This document shows, piece by piece, positions 45,107-53,818 of a stretch of DNA of 64,000 nucleotides; position 1 is the first letter of the stretch, and the number at the start of each line of letters is the position of its first letter. Made by a program: the position numbers and the translations under genes. The DNA comes from Bradyrhizobium canariense (GTDB taxonomy: Bacteria > Pseudomonadota > Alphaproteobacteria > Rhizobiales > Xanthobacteraceae). The notes beneath the pieces are model-generated. The model was not told the DNA's origin and did no database searches. It saw only the letters and a program-made list of their open reading frames with translations. Location of the stretch: assembly GCF_019402665.1 (NCBI RefSeq), contig NZ_VSST01000056.1, forward strand, positions 1-64,000, read 5' to 3'.

Positions 45107-45154
45107 GAACATGCTGGGGTGTTCGCGTCGACCAGAGGCCACGGAGGAGCAGTC

Positions 45155-45472
45155 ATGAGTCCGGATTCGAAACATCCGATCACACCAACGCCACGCGAGC
45201 GGGACCTGATGATGCTGATCGCACGCGGAATGCAGAACAAGAACATTGCGTACGAGCTCAAAATCTCGGAGAACACGGTGCGGGCGCATATCGGCAACAT
45301 CATGCGCAAATACCGTCTCCAGAACCGGACCCAGATCGCGATCATCTTTGCCCTGCAGGCGGCGCCGCCATCGCTTCGCCGCAACCTGGCCAATGGCGGC
45401 CGCAATTCCACGGCGGCAGCGCCGGCTAAGGCGGTCGCGCAGAATACGCCGGTGCCGACCGCGCCGGATTGA
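45155..45472 (+). CDS. Stand-alone LuxR-type HTH protein
   Basis: A 105-aa protein from the ATG at 45155 after GGAGGAGCAGTC. It is essentially one LuxR/GerE HTH domain (TPRERDLMMLIARGMQNKN then IAYELKISENTVRAHIGNIMRKY) with a ~35-residue low-complexity Ala/Pro tail and no receiver or ligand domain. Its position 49 bp after the permease suggests it belongs to the efflux operon and regulates it, perhaps through the repeat at 41653. Confidence 0.85.
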   Translation: MSPDSKHPITPTPRERDLMMLIARGMQNKNIAYELKISENTVRAHIGNIMRKYRLQNRTQIAIIFALQAAPPSLRRNLANGGRNSTAAAPAKAVAQNTPVPTAPD

Positions 45473-46326
45473 CCGCTCCGGCCACAATCTCTTGCGTCGT
45501 CTCAGACGAAACACCCAAATCCGGGGTCAACGGACCGGCGACAAAATATTTCTCTTTATTAGAATTCGGATTTTTGTTAGGAATTTTCTCACTCCGACCC
45601 AAGGAAGAGGGGCGTATCGCGATCGTCACGAACGCGGGCCGGACGGCGGTGGACGTGGGCCACATCGGCGCGAACGGCTTCGCAGGGCGGGCAACCGTGA
45701 GTGAAGGCTTCGCGCACACGACCGGTGTGATCGGCGTACGGCGAAATCGTGTGGTCCTGGCGCCCGGGGTCTGTGCGCCAAGCGTTGCGGTGATGTGGGG
45801 TGCTCAACCGGGCACACGCATCAGCCATCCGCAAGGCGACGGGGGCAATAGTGCATCGCTCCCCGGGGAGAGCACGGCATAAGCCGTAAAACCACTGCGC
45901 AGGGAAGGCCGTGTGTTGGGCTTCACCTGTATGCCGCTGTGCAATGTTCTTACGACAATTTCGCACAGTGGACCGCGGGTGCCAGCCGGCACCCGGTCTT
46001 CCCTGCGCCCTCTTTCATTTGAGGGTGAGGCGACGAGGCAAAGCTCGGGCGAACAAGCCGCGAGGATGCGAAGGCGCGTCTGCGGATTGTAGGATGGGTA
46101 GAGCGAAGCGAACCCATCACGCTTTTGTCACGCGGAAGCATGATGGATATCGCAAGTGCGCTGCCCATCCTACGAACTCCGTCATTACCAGGAGCTTTTG
46201 CGATGAGCCCCTCCCCAATCCTCTTGCATCCGCAACCGCTCTTGTAACAAAACCGTCATGCAGCGAAACTAAACGAAGCCGGGGGCCGCGGTTGGCGGCC
46301 AAGCCGCCTCGCAGGGAGAGATTTTG
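45473..46326. repeat. Gene-free repeat region (Bradyrhizobium multi-copy element)
   Basis: 854 bp without a convincing gene. From about 45600 to 46060 it contains sequence I remember as a dispersed multi-copy element in Bradyrhizobium (GAGGGGCGTATCGCGATCGT, GCCGTAAAACCACTGCGCAG and CACCCGGTCTTCCCTGCGCC are its landmarks). An open frame across it (45469-45882) runs through the repeat and has no protein family. A separate palindrome follows at 46089. Confidence 0.55.
46089..46173. repeat. Palindromic intergenic repeat (GTAGGATGGGTAGAGCG type)
   Basis: Arms GTAGGATGGGTAGAGCG (46089-46105) and CGCTGCCCATCCTAC (46159-46173) are complementary with one or two mismatches, and the interior contains a further AACCCATCA/TGATGGATAT pair. 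This is another common Bradyrhizobium intergenic family. Confidence 0.65.
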
Positions 46327-48192
46327 ATGCGCCGTTCACTGGTGTTGCTGTCAGCCGGACTGACAGTGTTGTCCGCCGGACTTTCGACCGGACCCGCCTC
46401 CGCTGAGAACAACACGCCCCGCAACCTGATCCTGTTCATTCCCGACGGTCTGCGGGCGTTGAAGGTCACACCCGAGACCGCTCCCGCAATGGCCGAAATC
46501 CGCGACAAGGGCGTCAATTTCAAGAATTCGCACTCGCTGTTCCCGACCTTCACCATGGCCAACGGCTCGGCGATGTCGACCGGCCATTATCTCGGCGATA
46601 CCGGCGTGTTCTCCAACACGATCTGGACCAACTACACCTCGGTGCCCGCCGGCGACACCGTCGTCCCCTTCATCGAGAATGACGCCGTGCTCGGCGACAT
46701 CGACGAGCATTTCAAGGGCGACTATCTCAATGAAGACACGATCCTGAAGCTGGCCCGCGACAAGGGCTACAGCACCGCCGCGCTCGGCAAGCATGGTCCG
46801 ACCTATCAGTTCGACCACACCGACAAGCCCGAAAAGACCGGCCTGCATTCGGTCGTGTTCGACGATGCCACCGGCGGCAAAAATGGCGTGGCGCTGTCAG
46901 ACGAGGTCAAGGCCGCTCTCACCAAGGCCGGCCTGCCCCTCGCAACGCCGCCGCGCGGCGACAACTCCAAGGCGGGCGATGCCAAGACGCCCGGCACCAC
47001 GGTGGCCAACGTCGCGCAGCAGGCCTATTTCGCCGACGTCGCGGCCAAGGTCGTGCTGCCGATGTTCAAGGCCCGCAACAAGCCGTTCGTGCTGGTGTTC
47101 TGGTCGCGCGACCCCGACGGCAGTCAGCACAACACCGGCGACAGCCTCAACCAGATCATGCCCGGCATCAACGGGCCGACCTCGATGGCCGGCATCAAGA
47201 ATGCCGACAACAACCTCGCCCAGCTCCGCAAGGCGCTGGACGAGCTCGGCCTTGCCGCCACCACCAATATCATGGTCCAGGCCGACCATGGCTTCTCGAC
47301 CATCTCCAAGGAAAGCAAGACCAGCCCCTCGGCCAAGGTCAGCTATGACGACACGCCAAAGGACTTTTTGCCGATGGGCTTTCTGGCGCTCGACCTCGCC
47401 AAGGCGCTCGACCTGCCGCTGTTCGATCCCAACGACAAGAATGCGAAGATCGAGGGCAACAAGCATCCCAAGGCCGGCAACGGCGTGCTCGGCAAGGATC
47501 CGGAAAAGCCCGATCTCGTCGTCGCTACTAATGGCGGCTCGGACCTGATCTATCTGCCGAACAAGGACAAGAAGCTGGCGGCCAGGACCGTCAAGACGCT
47601 GCTCGAGCAGGACTACGTCTCCGGCCTGTTCGTCGACGACTCGCTCGGCCGCTTCCCGGGCACGCTGCCGCTGTCGAGCATCAACCTGCGCGGCAAGGCG
47701 GCGACGCCGACGCCGGCGATCGTCGTCAACTTCCGCTCCTATGCCAGCGATTGCGGCGAGGCGCCGACCAACTGCTCGGTGCAGGTCGCCGACACCGTGC
47801 TGCGCCAGGGCCAGGGCATGCATGGCAGCTTCAGCCGCGGCGACACCATGAACTTCATGGCCGCCATCGGCCCGGACTTCAAAGCCGGCTATGTCAGCGA
47901 GATCCCGGTGAGCAATGCCGACGTCGGCATGACGGCCGCCCAGCTCCTCGGCCTGCGCAGTTCGCAGAACGGCGGCCTCGTCGGCCGCGTGATGTCGGAG
48001 GCCCTGCCCAACGGCATCATGCCGAAGGCGTACAAAGGGGGCGAGAAGTCGAAGAAGTCCGAGAACGGCCTGCAGACCGTGCTGAACTTCCAGCGCGTCG
48101 GCAGCCAGCGCTATTTCGACGCCGCCGGCTTCCCGGGTCGCACGCTCGGGCTGGAGCCGGACGCCGGCAAACAAAAAACGGCGGGGAAATAA
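46327..48192 (+). CDS. Secreted alkaline phosphatase superfamily protein (nucleotide pyrophosphatase-like)
   Basis: A 621-aa protein starting MRRSLVLLSAGLTVLSAGLSTGPASA, a signal peptide, with GGGAGAGATTTTG before the ATG. The mature enzyme opens with LILFIPDGLRA (first metal Asp), and LFPTFTMANGSAMSTGHYLG carries the likely nucleophile Thr. Further landmarks are FWSRDPDGSQHN (metal ligands) and VQADHGFSTI (Asp-His). This arrangement is that of the type I phosphodiesterase/nucleotide pyrophosphatase branch. It presumably acts on phosphodiesters or phosphonates in the periplasm. Confidence 0.88.
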   Translation: MRRSLVLLSAGLTVLSAGLSTGPASAENNTPRNLILFIPDGLRALKVTPETAPAMAEIRDKGVNFKNSHSLFPTFTMANGSAMSTGHYLGDTGVFSNTIWTNYTSVPAGDTVVPFIENDAVLGDIDEHFKGDYLNEDTILKLARDKGYSTAALGKHGPTYQFDHTDKPEKTGLHSVVFDDATGGKNGVALSDEVKAALTKAGLPLATPPRGDNSKAGDAKTPGTTVANVAQQAYFADVAAKVVLPMFKARNKPFVLVFWSRDPDGSQHNTGDSLNQIMPGINGPTSMAGIKNADNNLAQLRKALDELGLAATTNIMVQADHGFSTISKESKTSPSAKVSYDDTPKDFLPMGFLALDLAKALDLPLFDPNDKNAKIEGNKHPKAGNGVLGKDPEKPDLVVATNGGSDLIYLPNKDKKLAARTVKTLLEQDYVSGLFVDDSLGRFPGTLPLSSINLRGKAATPTPAIVVNFRSYASDCGEAPTNCSVQVADTVLRQGQGMHGSFSRGDTMNFMAAIGPDFKAGYVSEIPVSNADVGMTAAQLLGLRSSQNGGLVGRVMSEALPNGIMPKAYKGGEKSKKSENGLQTVLNFQRVGSQRYFDAAGFPGRTLGLEPDAGKQKTAGK

Positions 48193-48202
48193 CCCCGCCG
48201 TT
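48177..48202. terminator. Bidirectional terminator overlapping the phosphatase stop codon
   Basis: AACGGCGGGG (48177-48186), loop AAATAA, CCCCGCCGTT (48193-48202). The TAA stop (48190-48192) is in the loop. It serves the convergent gene at 48233-48805 as well. Confidence 0.75.
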
Positions 48203-48232
48203 CAAATGCGTCCTCGTGAGAGGCGCAGAATC

Positions 48233-48805
48233 TTACATGCCGATGTCGAACACGTTCGGCAGCTGGCCCGCCAGAGGCAGCGCGGTGGCGCCCAGGAAGG
48301 TCGCCACCATCGCCATCAGGCGACGGTTGTTGTGGCGCTTGCCGCGCATCTGGCCGGCGATCCACTCCAGCATTTCGCTGTTGACCTTGGAGGCATAGGA
48401 CGGCGCCCAGCCCTCGATATCGGACTCGGCCGACAGCGCGACGCTGCGCGGCGGTACCTTCAGGCCGGAGGCGCTGGCGGCATAATGGGCCACCGCCTTG
48501 GCGAGCAGGTCGTCGAACCGGCCGCCATCGGTACGCTCGGTCGCAGCTTCGTTGATCTCGAACAGCACTTCGGCCTCAGTGCGGCTGATCGGCTGGTCGT
48601 TGACGGCCGTGGCGGTCAGGATGCGGGCGCACCAGGCGGTGTCATCGGCATCGAGCGAGCGGGAGAAATGGACCCTTCCCTTGGTGGTCGGGCCTTCGCC
48701 CGTGATCACGCCGTCGCGCACGATGGTCAGTGCATGGGCCGAGGTATCGCGGCAGGACGGTTCGAGGGACGGCGACTCAATAGACTTATGCGCAGCGGCA
48801 GACAT
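48233..48805 (-). CDS. Conserved hypothetical protein
   Basis: A 190-aa protein starting MSAAAHKSIESPSLEP. It contains LSRTEAEVLFEINEA-like helix-rich sequence (actual PISRTEAEVLFEINEAATE) and FDDLLAKAVAHYAAS, resembling calcium-protein-type acidic helices but with no EF loop I can verify. A hydrophobic C-terminus (LMAMVATFLGATALPLAG) follows a basic patch RGKRHNNRR, which may be a membrane tail. I do not recognise a function. Confidence 0.75.
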   Translation of the reverse strand: MSAAAHKSIESPSLEPSCRDTSAHALTIVRDGVITGEGPTTKGRVHFSRSLDADDTAWCARILTATAVNDQPISRTEAEVLFEINEAATERTDGGRFDDLLAKAVAHYAASASGLKVPPRSVALSAESDIEGWAPSYASKVNSEMLEWIAGQMRGKRHNNRRLMAMVATFLGATALPLAGQLPNVFDIGM

Positions 48806-49197
48806 AGTTCACTTCCAGATTTCTTCTGATCGGCCAGCATTTTCATGCCGGCGTAAAGGGGTGGTTAATGATTCGGTACGGGGGTCGCGACTTTTTGAGA
48901 TGGTTGCCAATTGGTCGCTGTCAGGACCATTTCGGTTCTGGGAAGCGACGGGCGAGCGTGATGGAAGTCATAAAAGGCTTTCTCGGGGCAATCGCGCCCG
49001 TATAGCCCCGGTGGAGATGTTTCGCCGCAGGCGCGGCTGTAACAAAAAGGTGCTAGGAAATCAGGCCTTCAAAGAAGGAATTCACATTTTACTTGAAGCA
49101 GTTCAGTTAGCGTTCACTTGGGATCGTGGAGCCCCTATAATGGTCACCACGGTCCAAGATGAATTCGCAAGTAAATTCAATAACATGAGGTAGAACC
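48806..49197. other. Intergenic region upstream of the peroxiredoxin gene
   Basis: 392 bp between divergent genes, AT-richer than its surroundings near the right end. The only supported element is the promoter at 49113-49141. I see no further gene. Confidence 0.5.
49113..49141 (+). promoter_or_regulatory. Housekeeping-type promoter of the peroxiredoxin gene
   Basis: A perfect TATAAT at 49136-49141 with TTCACT at 49113-49118 (4 of 6 to TTGACA), spacer 17 bp. It lies 57 bp before the ATG at 49198, leaving a leader of about 50 nt. Confidence 0.55.
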
Positions 49198-49857
49198 ATG
49201 ACACTTCCGATCGGCGCCACCGCCCCCGACTTCGAAGCCGAGACCACCGAAGGGAAGATCAAGTTCCACGACTGGATCGGCAATAGCTGGGCGCTGCTGT
49301 TCTCGCACCCCAAGGACTTCACGCCGGTTTGCACGACCGAGCTCGGCGCGCTCGCCAAGCTGAAGCCGGAATTCGACCAGCGCGGCGTCAAGCTGATGGG
49401 CCTCTCGGTTGATCCGGTCGACCGCCACGCCAAATGGTCGGAGGACATCAAGGAGACGCAAGGCGCGGCCCCGAACTATCCGATGATCGGCGACACCGAT
49501 TACAACGTCTCCAAGCTGTACGGCATGCTCCCGGCCGCGATCTCGGGCGATCCCCTCACCCGCACCGCCGCAGACAACCAGACCGTCCGCAACGTCTTCA
49601 TCATCGGGCCGGACAAGAAGATCAAGCTGGTGCTGGTCTATCCGATGACGACGGGCCGGAACTTCCAGGAGATCCTCCGCGTCATCGACTCGCTCCAGCT
49701 CACCGCCAAGCACCGCGTCGCGACCCCGGCCGACTGGTCGCAGGGTGACGACGTCATCATCGCGGGCTCGGTCTCCAATGACGAGGCCAAGACGATCTAC
49801 CCGCAGGGCTGGAAGGAGCCGAAGCCCTACATCCGGATCGTGCCGCAGCCGAAATAA
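49198..49857 (+). CDS. 1-Cys peroxiredoxin (Prx6 type)
   Basis: A 219-aa enzyme reducing peroxides. SHPKDFTPVCTTE holds the peroxidatic Cys45; no resolving Cys is found in the rest. The C-terminal dimerisation arm (LQLTAKHRVATPADWSQGDDV ... YPQGWKEPKPYIRIVPQ) is typical of Prx6. The promoter above it is strong. A hairpin follows the stop. Confidence 0.95.
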   Translation: MTLPIGATAPDFEAETTEGKIKFHDWIGNSWALLFSHPKDFTPVCTTELGALAKLKPEFDQRGVKLMGLSVDPVDRHAKWSEDIKETQGAAPNYPMIGDTDYNVSKLYGMLPAAISGDPLTRTAADNQTVRNVFIIGPDKKIKLVLVYPMTTGRNFQEILRVIDSLQLTAKHRVATPADWSQGDDVIIAGSVSNDEAKTIYPQGWKEPKPYIRIVPQPK

Positions 49858-49864
49858 CGGAACT

Positions 49865-49902
49865 GTCATTCCGGGCGATGCGTCAGCGCCGCCCGGGATG
49901 AC
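49865..49902. terminator. Hairpin terminator between convergent genes
   Basis: GTCATTCCGGGCG (49865-49877) and CGCCCGGGATGAC (49890-49902), paired over 13 bp with one G-T, lie between the convergent peroxiredoxin and chemoreceptor genes. Confidence 0.65.
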
Positions 49903-49913
49903 GATGTTAGCTC

Positions 49914-51644
49914 TTACGCCGCGCGTACGCGTTCGAGGAAGCCCTCGACCTCGGCCTTCAGATGCAGGCTCTCGCCCGACAACGCCTGGGCGGAGGCAAA
50001 CATCCGGCTGGACGTCTCACCCGTCTCGTTCGCACCCTCGGCGGCCTGACGGACGTTGACGGCGACATCGGCCGTGCCCGATACCGCCGCGCGAACGCTG
50101 GCGACGATGTTTTGGGTGGCGCTCTTCTGCTGCTCGACCGCAGCCGAGATCGAGCCCGCGATGCCGCTGATGCGCTCGATGGTCTGGCTGATCGCCTTGA
50201 TCGCGACAACCGATTCCTCCGTCGCAAGCTGCATGCTGGCGATCTGGTTCGAGATCTCGTCGGTCGCCTTGGCGGTCTGGCCGGCCAGCGTCTTGACCTC
50301 CTGGGCCACCACCGCAAAACCGCGGCCGGCGTCGCCCGCGCGCGCGGCCTCGATGGTCGCGTTCAGCGCCAGCAGGTTGGTCTGCTCGGCAATCGAGGTG
50401 ATCAGCTTGACGACATCGCCGATGCGCGCGCCAGCCTCGGAGAGCTGCGCGATTCGCTGATCGGTCGCCTTTGCCTGCCGCACGGCCTCGGCGGAAATGA
50501 CGTTCGATTCCTGCACCCGCCGGGTGATTTCGGAAATCGATTGAGACAGCTCGTCCGAGGCCGACGCCGCCGAACGCACGTGCTCGGAGGCGTTTTCGGA
50601 AGCTCCGGCCGACCGCGCGGACAGATCGGCGGTGGAGCGCGCGGTGTCGGTGAGCTGCCGCGCCGCGCGCTCGAATTCGCCTGACGATGTCAGCACCTTG
50701 TCGAGAATGCCGCCGACACCGCCACGGAACTCCTCGACGAAATTGCGCAGGTCGGATTTGCGCTGATCGGCGGCTGCAGCCGAAGCCGCCGCCTGCTCGC
50801 TGCGCATCCGCGCCCGCTCCTGCGAATTGCTCCTGAACACCGCGACCGTGCGGGCGATCTCGCCGATCTCGTCGGCGCGATCCTCGCAATCGATCTCGAC
50901 GTCGCTTTTCCCTTCGGCGAGCGCGGTCAGCGAGCGCGTCACCGAGGTGAGCGGCTTGGTGACACGGCGGACGACCAGCAAGGTCAGGACCAGCACCAGC
51001 AGCGCGGCGAGCCCGGCGGCGGCCGCCATGCTTTCGATCGTCTGGGCCAGCATGCTCTCGAATTGGGCCATCGGGATGCCGACATAGAGGATGCCGGCGA
51101 CCTTGCCGCTGGCGTCGGCGATCGGGAAATAGGCGGTCATGAAGGTCTTGCCGAACAGGGTGGCCGGGCCCTTGTAGGCCTCGCCACGACGCAGCAGCGC
51201 CTGCGCCGGGTGATCGGCGGCAAGCTGGGTCCCGACGGCGCGGTCGCCATTTTCCTTCTTCACGTTGGTCGAGCGCCGCACGAACTGCCCGCTCGCCTCA
51301 TCGAACACGAACAGGGTCGCGTTGCCGCCGACATAGGACACCGCGCGATCGACGATGGCGTGATCCCTGAAGTCCGGCATCTTGGGAATCTCGGCGCGCG
51401 CGACCGCGCCATCCTTCATCGTGATCTTGGCGTCGGGAACGATTTCGGCAAAGGCCAGCGCCAGCGTGCGCAAACTCACCTCGATATCGCGCAGCGCACG
51501 ATCATTGAAAGCGGAGCTGAGCGACCAATAGCCGGCGCCGACCACGAGCGCCGTATTCATGGCGATCAGCAGCACCGCGCACAGGAGCGCCTTGGTGCCA
51601 AGTTTGAATTGCGGCAGAAACTTCGCCGTTGCTCGTCCGTACAT
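49914..51644 (-). CDS. Methyl-accepting chemotaxis protein
   Basis: A 576-aa chemoreceptor from the ATG at 51644, 7 nt after AGGAGT. TM1 is at about 15-40 (TKALLCAVLLIAMNTALVVGAGYW), followed by a periplasmic single-Cache-type domain of about 150 residues (ALFVFD-like: NATLFVFDEASGQFVRRSTN; GKTFMTAYFPIADASGKVAGILYVGI). Next come TM2 (AGLAALLVLVLTLLVVRRV), HAMP, and the signalling hairpin with the tip IAEQTNLLALNATIEAARAGDAGRGFAVVAQEV. It reports to the CheA array. The ligand is unknown, although small organic acids are typical for this fold. Confidence 0.93.
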   Translation of the reverse strand: MYGRATAKFLPQFKLGTKALLCAVLLIAMNTALVVGAGYWSLSSAFNDRALRDIEVSLRTLALAFAEIVPDAKITMKDGAVARAEIPKMPDFRDHAIVDRAVSYVGGNATLFVFDEASGQFVRRSTNVKKENGDRAVGTQLAADHPAQALLRRGEAYKGPATLFGKTFMTAYFPIADASGKVAGILYVGIPMAQFESMLAQTIESMAAAAGLAALLVLVLTLLVVRRVTKPLTSVTRSLTALAEGKSDVEIDCEDRADEIGEIARTVAVFRSNSQERARMRSEQAAASAAAADQRKSDLRNFVEEFRGGVGGILDKVLTSSGEFERAARQLTDTARSTADLSARSAGASENASEHVRSAASASDELSQSISEITRRVQESNVISAEAVRQAKATDQRIAQLSEAGARIGDVVKLITSIAEQTNLLALNATIEAARAGDAGRGFAVVAQEVKTLAGQTAKATDEISNQIASMQLATEESVVAIKAISQTIERISGIAGSISAAVEQQKSATQNIVASVRAAVSGTADVAVNVRQAAEGANETGETSSRMFASAQALSGESLHLKAEVEGFLERVRAA

Positions 51645-51721
51645 GAATGGAATGACTCCTGTAATTCCTGCATATTCGTGCAATCGGCTTACGGCCGCAT
51701 TAACGCGGTTCCCACCGCGAC

Positions 51722-52524
51722 ATGCTTTCCAAATCGTTAACGAGGATACCCCTGACCACGCCCAGAACTACGCTAAGGACTACGCCAAGCGCTCCCCCCA
51801 TCGTCGTCTGGTTTCGCGACGACCTCCGCCTGTCCGATCACCCCGCCCTCCACGCTGCCGCCAAGGCCGCTGCAACGACCGGCGCGCCGGTGATCTGCCT
51901 CTATGCGCTCGATGAGGCGGCCGGGCGAGCGCCGGGCGCCGCGGCGCGCTGGTGGCTGGCGCAGTCGCTGCGCGCGCTCGGACCGGGAGGGGACCTCACA
52001 TCTGTTACCGCATTTGAGGTTCGGCGAGCTCAGCCCGCGCCAAGTGTGGCACGCCGCGCGGTTCGCCACGGCGGAAAACTCCGCGATCGGTCCCGGCGTC
52101 GACAAGTTCCTGAGCGAGCTTGGCTGGCGTGAGTTCTGCCGGCACCTGCTGCACGACCATCCCAACCTTGCCACCGAAAACCTGCAAGCAAACTTCGATG
52201 GCTTCCCATGGAAGCCCGACGCCAAGGCGCTCGCAGCCTGGCAGCGTGGCCGCACCGGCTATCCCATCGTCGACGTCGGCCTGCGCGAACTCTGGCACAC
52301 TGGCGTGATGCACAACCGGGTGCGAGGTGGTCGCCTCGTTCCTGGTCAACCACCTCCTGATCGACGTCCCGACCAAGCTGATCCACCAGCCCTGGGCGGC
52401 GACGCCGATCGAGCTTGCGAGCGCCGGCGTCACGCTCGGCAAGAGCTATCCGCAGCCGATCGTCGATCATGCCAAGGGACGTGAGCGCGCGCTCGCCGTC
52501 TACGCAAAGATCCGCAAAGGTTGA
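51722..52524 (+). pseudogene. phrB: Deoxyribodipyrimidine photolyase remnant
   Basis: Three frames carry successive parts of one photolyase. From about 51788, PIVVWFRDDLRLSDHPALH is the N-terminal domain. Near 51985 it jumps, with about 140 residues missing, into LLPHLRFGELSPRQVWHAARF in another frame. Then comes GVDKFLSELGWREFCRHLL ... ELWHTGVMHNRV. At about 52323 two bases are missing, moving the frame to VASFLVNHLLID, after which roughly 55 residues, including the FAD-binding WxxGxG core, are missing before KLIHQPWAATPIELAS. The remnant is ~267 codons against ~480 normally. It cannot make active enzyme. Confidence 0.9.
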
Positions 52525-52569
52525 GCGTTGCTTTGACACAATTATGAAACGCGCTATCGTCATCGCTCC

Positions 52570-52920
52570 ATGCAAACCGTGGGGGACGATATGGACGACG
52601 ACAAGCCAATGACTGAACAGGCGATGGATACGATCACCACCGCCGTGGAAGCGACCAAGGACGCCGCTGTCACTGCGGTGAAGAAGGTCAGGAAAGCCGC
52701 CAAGAAGGCTGCAAAGAAAGTAGCGCCGAAGAAGGCTTCCAAGAAGAAAGCCAAGAAGGCTGCGAAGAAAACTTCGAAAAAGGCCGCCAAGAAGACTTCG
52801 AAGAAAGCTGCAAAGAAGTCGTCGAAGAAGGCGGCCAAGAGAGCAGCAAAGAAAACGGCAAAGAAGGCCACCAAGAAAGCTGCCAAGTCGAAAAAGAAGG
52901 CCAAGAAGGCCAAGCGCTGA
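52570..52920 (+). CDS. Histone H1-like Lys/Ala-rich protein
   Basis: A 116-aa protein (ATG at 52570; another at 52591). A short acidic start (MDDDKPMTEQAMDTI) and a 20-residue helix lead to about 80 residues of repeating KKA, KKTSKKAAKK and KKAAKRAAKK blocks, with Lys and Ala nearly everything. This is the composition of bacterial histone H1-like nucleoid proteins, expected to bind DNA non-specifically. The DNA shows matching 18-24 bp imperfect tandem repeats, so its length may vary between strains. Confidence 0.85.
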   Translation: MQTVGDDMDDDKPMTEQAMDTITTAVEATKDAAVTAVKKVRKAAKKAAKKVAPKKASKKKAKKAAKKTSKKAAKKTSKKAAKKSSKKAAKRAAKKTAKKATKKAAKSKKKAKKAKR

Positions 52921-52977
52921 TCGCAAAGGCCGAGGTCTCCGGGTGTGGACGCGCCCGGAGACGGCTCCAGCGATACC

Positions 52978-53721
52978 CTACCCTCGCCGCTTGGCTGCAC
53001 GCCGGCCCGGGTGATGGACGCCTTGCGGATCTCGGAATTCGCTGCGATGACCTCGCCGGTCCTCGGCGTTGAAGCGCCGCCGCTTCTCGGGCGAGCCGAA
53101 CGCCTTGATCACCTTCCTGCCGTTGACCTTCTTGATGACGTAGCCGCCCTTGGTCATCGAGAACGGCTCTTTCAGCGTTCCCTTGTGGTCGAACTTGGTG
53201 CCCGGGCGGTGCTTGAACGGTTCGAACCAGGAGGGATAGACGAAGTTCGACATCTCAAAGCCGGCCACGAAGAAGGTGTCCTCTTCCACGGCGTCACAGA
53301 CCTCATAGGCATATTGGGTGTTCGGGTTTTTGTCGGCCCACAGATTGGCCATGGGATCGAGCACCATCTCGAACAGCTCGTGCGAGGCCGCCACGCTGAC
53401 CGGCTCATCGCCCAGCGCCTTGACGAAGATCTTTGAGATCGGCTGGCGGCGATGCGTCAGCTCATGGCGGCCGAGCATGTTCTTGTGGGACGCCTTGTCA
53501 AAATAGACCAGCTGCCAGTCGCCCGGCTTCGGCTTTTCGGTGACATAGAGGTCGACCGGATAGCCCCACACCGGCAGGAAGTGCTTGTCGTAGCATTTCT
53601 GGAGCGCCGCTGTGAGCCTGGCCATCTTGCGGCCGCTGATCATCGGCTCCGCGTAGTTGAGGCAGGCAATCCGGACTGGCTTCAGGGATCTGCCGAGCAG
53701 TGCACGACGCGCTTTCTTCAT
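52978..53721 (-). CDS. Hypothetical protein with HExxE-type metalloprotease-like motif
   Basis: A 247-aa protein from the ATG at 53721, with GGTGA upstream. VSVAASHELFEMVLDPMAN carries H-E-x-x-E followed by DP, the arrangement found in a group of proteins with SHELxExxTDP (Exordium-like or gluzincin-like) in which the second His of HExxH is Glu. EVCDAVEEDTFFVAGFEMSNFVYPSWFEP follows. The C-terminus is very basic (EKRRRFNAEDRRGHRS). No signal peptide is evident. Function is unknown; the motif resemblance is the only clue. Confidence 0.75.
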   Translation of the reverse strand: MKKARRALLGRSLKPVRIACLNYAEPMISGRKMARLTAALQKCYDKHFLPVWGYPVDLYVTEKPKPGDWQLVYFDKASHKNMLGRHELTHRRQPISKIFVKALGDEPVSVAASHELFEMVLDPMANLWADKNPNTQYAYEVCDAVEEDTFFVAGFEMSNFVYPSWFEPFKHRPGTKFDHKGTLKEPFSMTKGGYVIKKVNGRKVIKAFGSPEKRRRFNAEDRRGHRSEFRDPQGVHHPGRRAAKRRG

Positions 53722-53796
53722 GGAAATCACCGTGTGAAAGGGAGGCTGAAATGCCCCAAGCCTAGCACGACGCACGCCGCACGTCAGGGATGTATT

Positions 53797-53816
53797 CCGG
53801 CGGCCCGGCCCGCCGG
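53797..53816 (-). terminator. Possible terminator after the DMT transporter
   Basis: CCGGCGG (53797-53803) and CCGCCGG (53810-53816) pair perfectly around a 6-nt loop just beyond the transporter stop. It is short and lacks a U-run. Confidence 0.35.
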
Positions 53817-53818
53817 TC

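Noticed and set aside
45469..45882. 137-codon plus-strand open frame
   Set aside because: It runs through the multi-copy repeat and matches no protein family.
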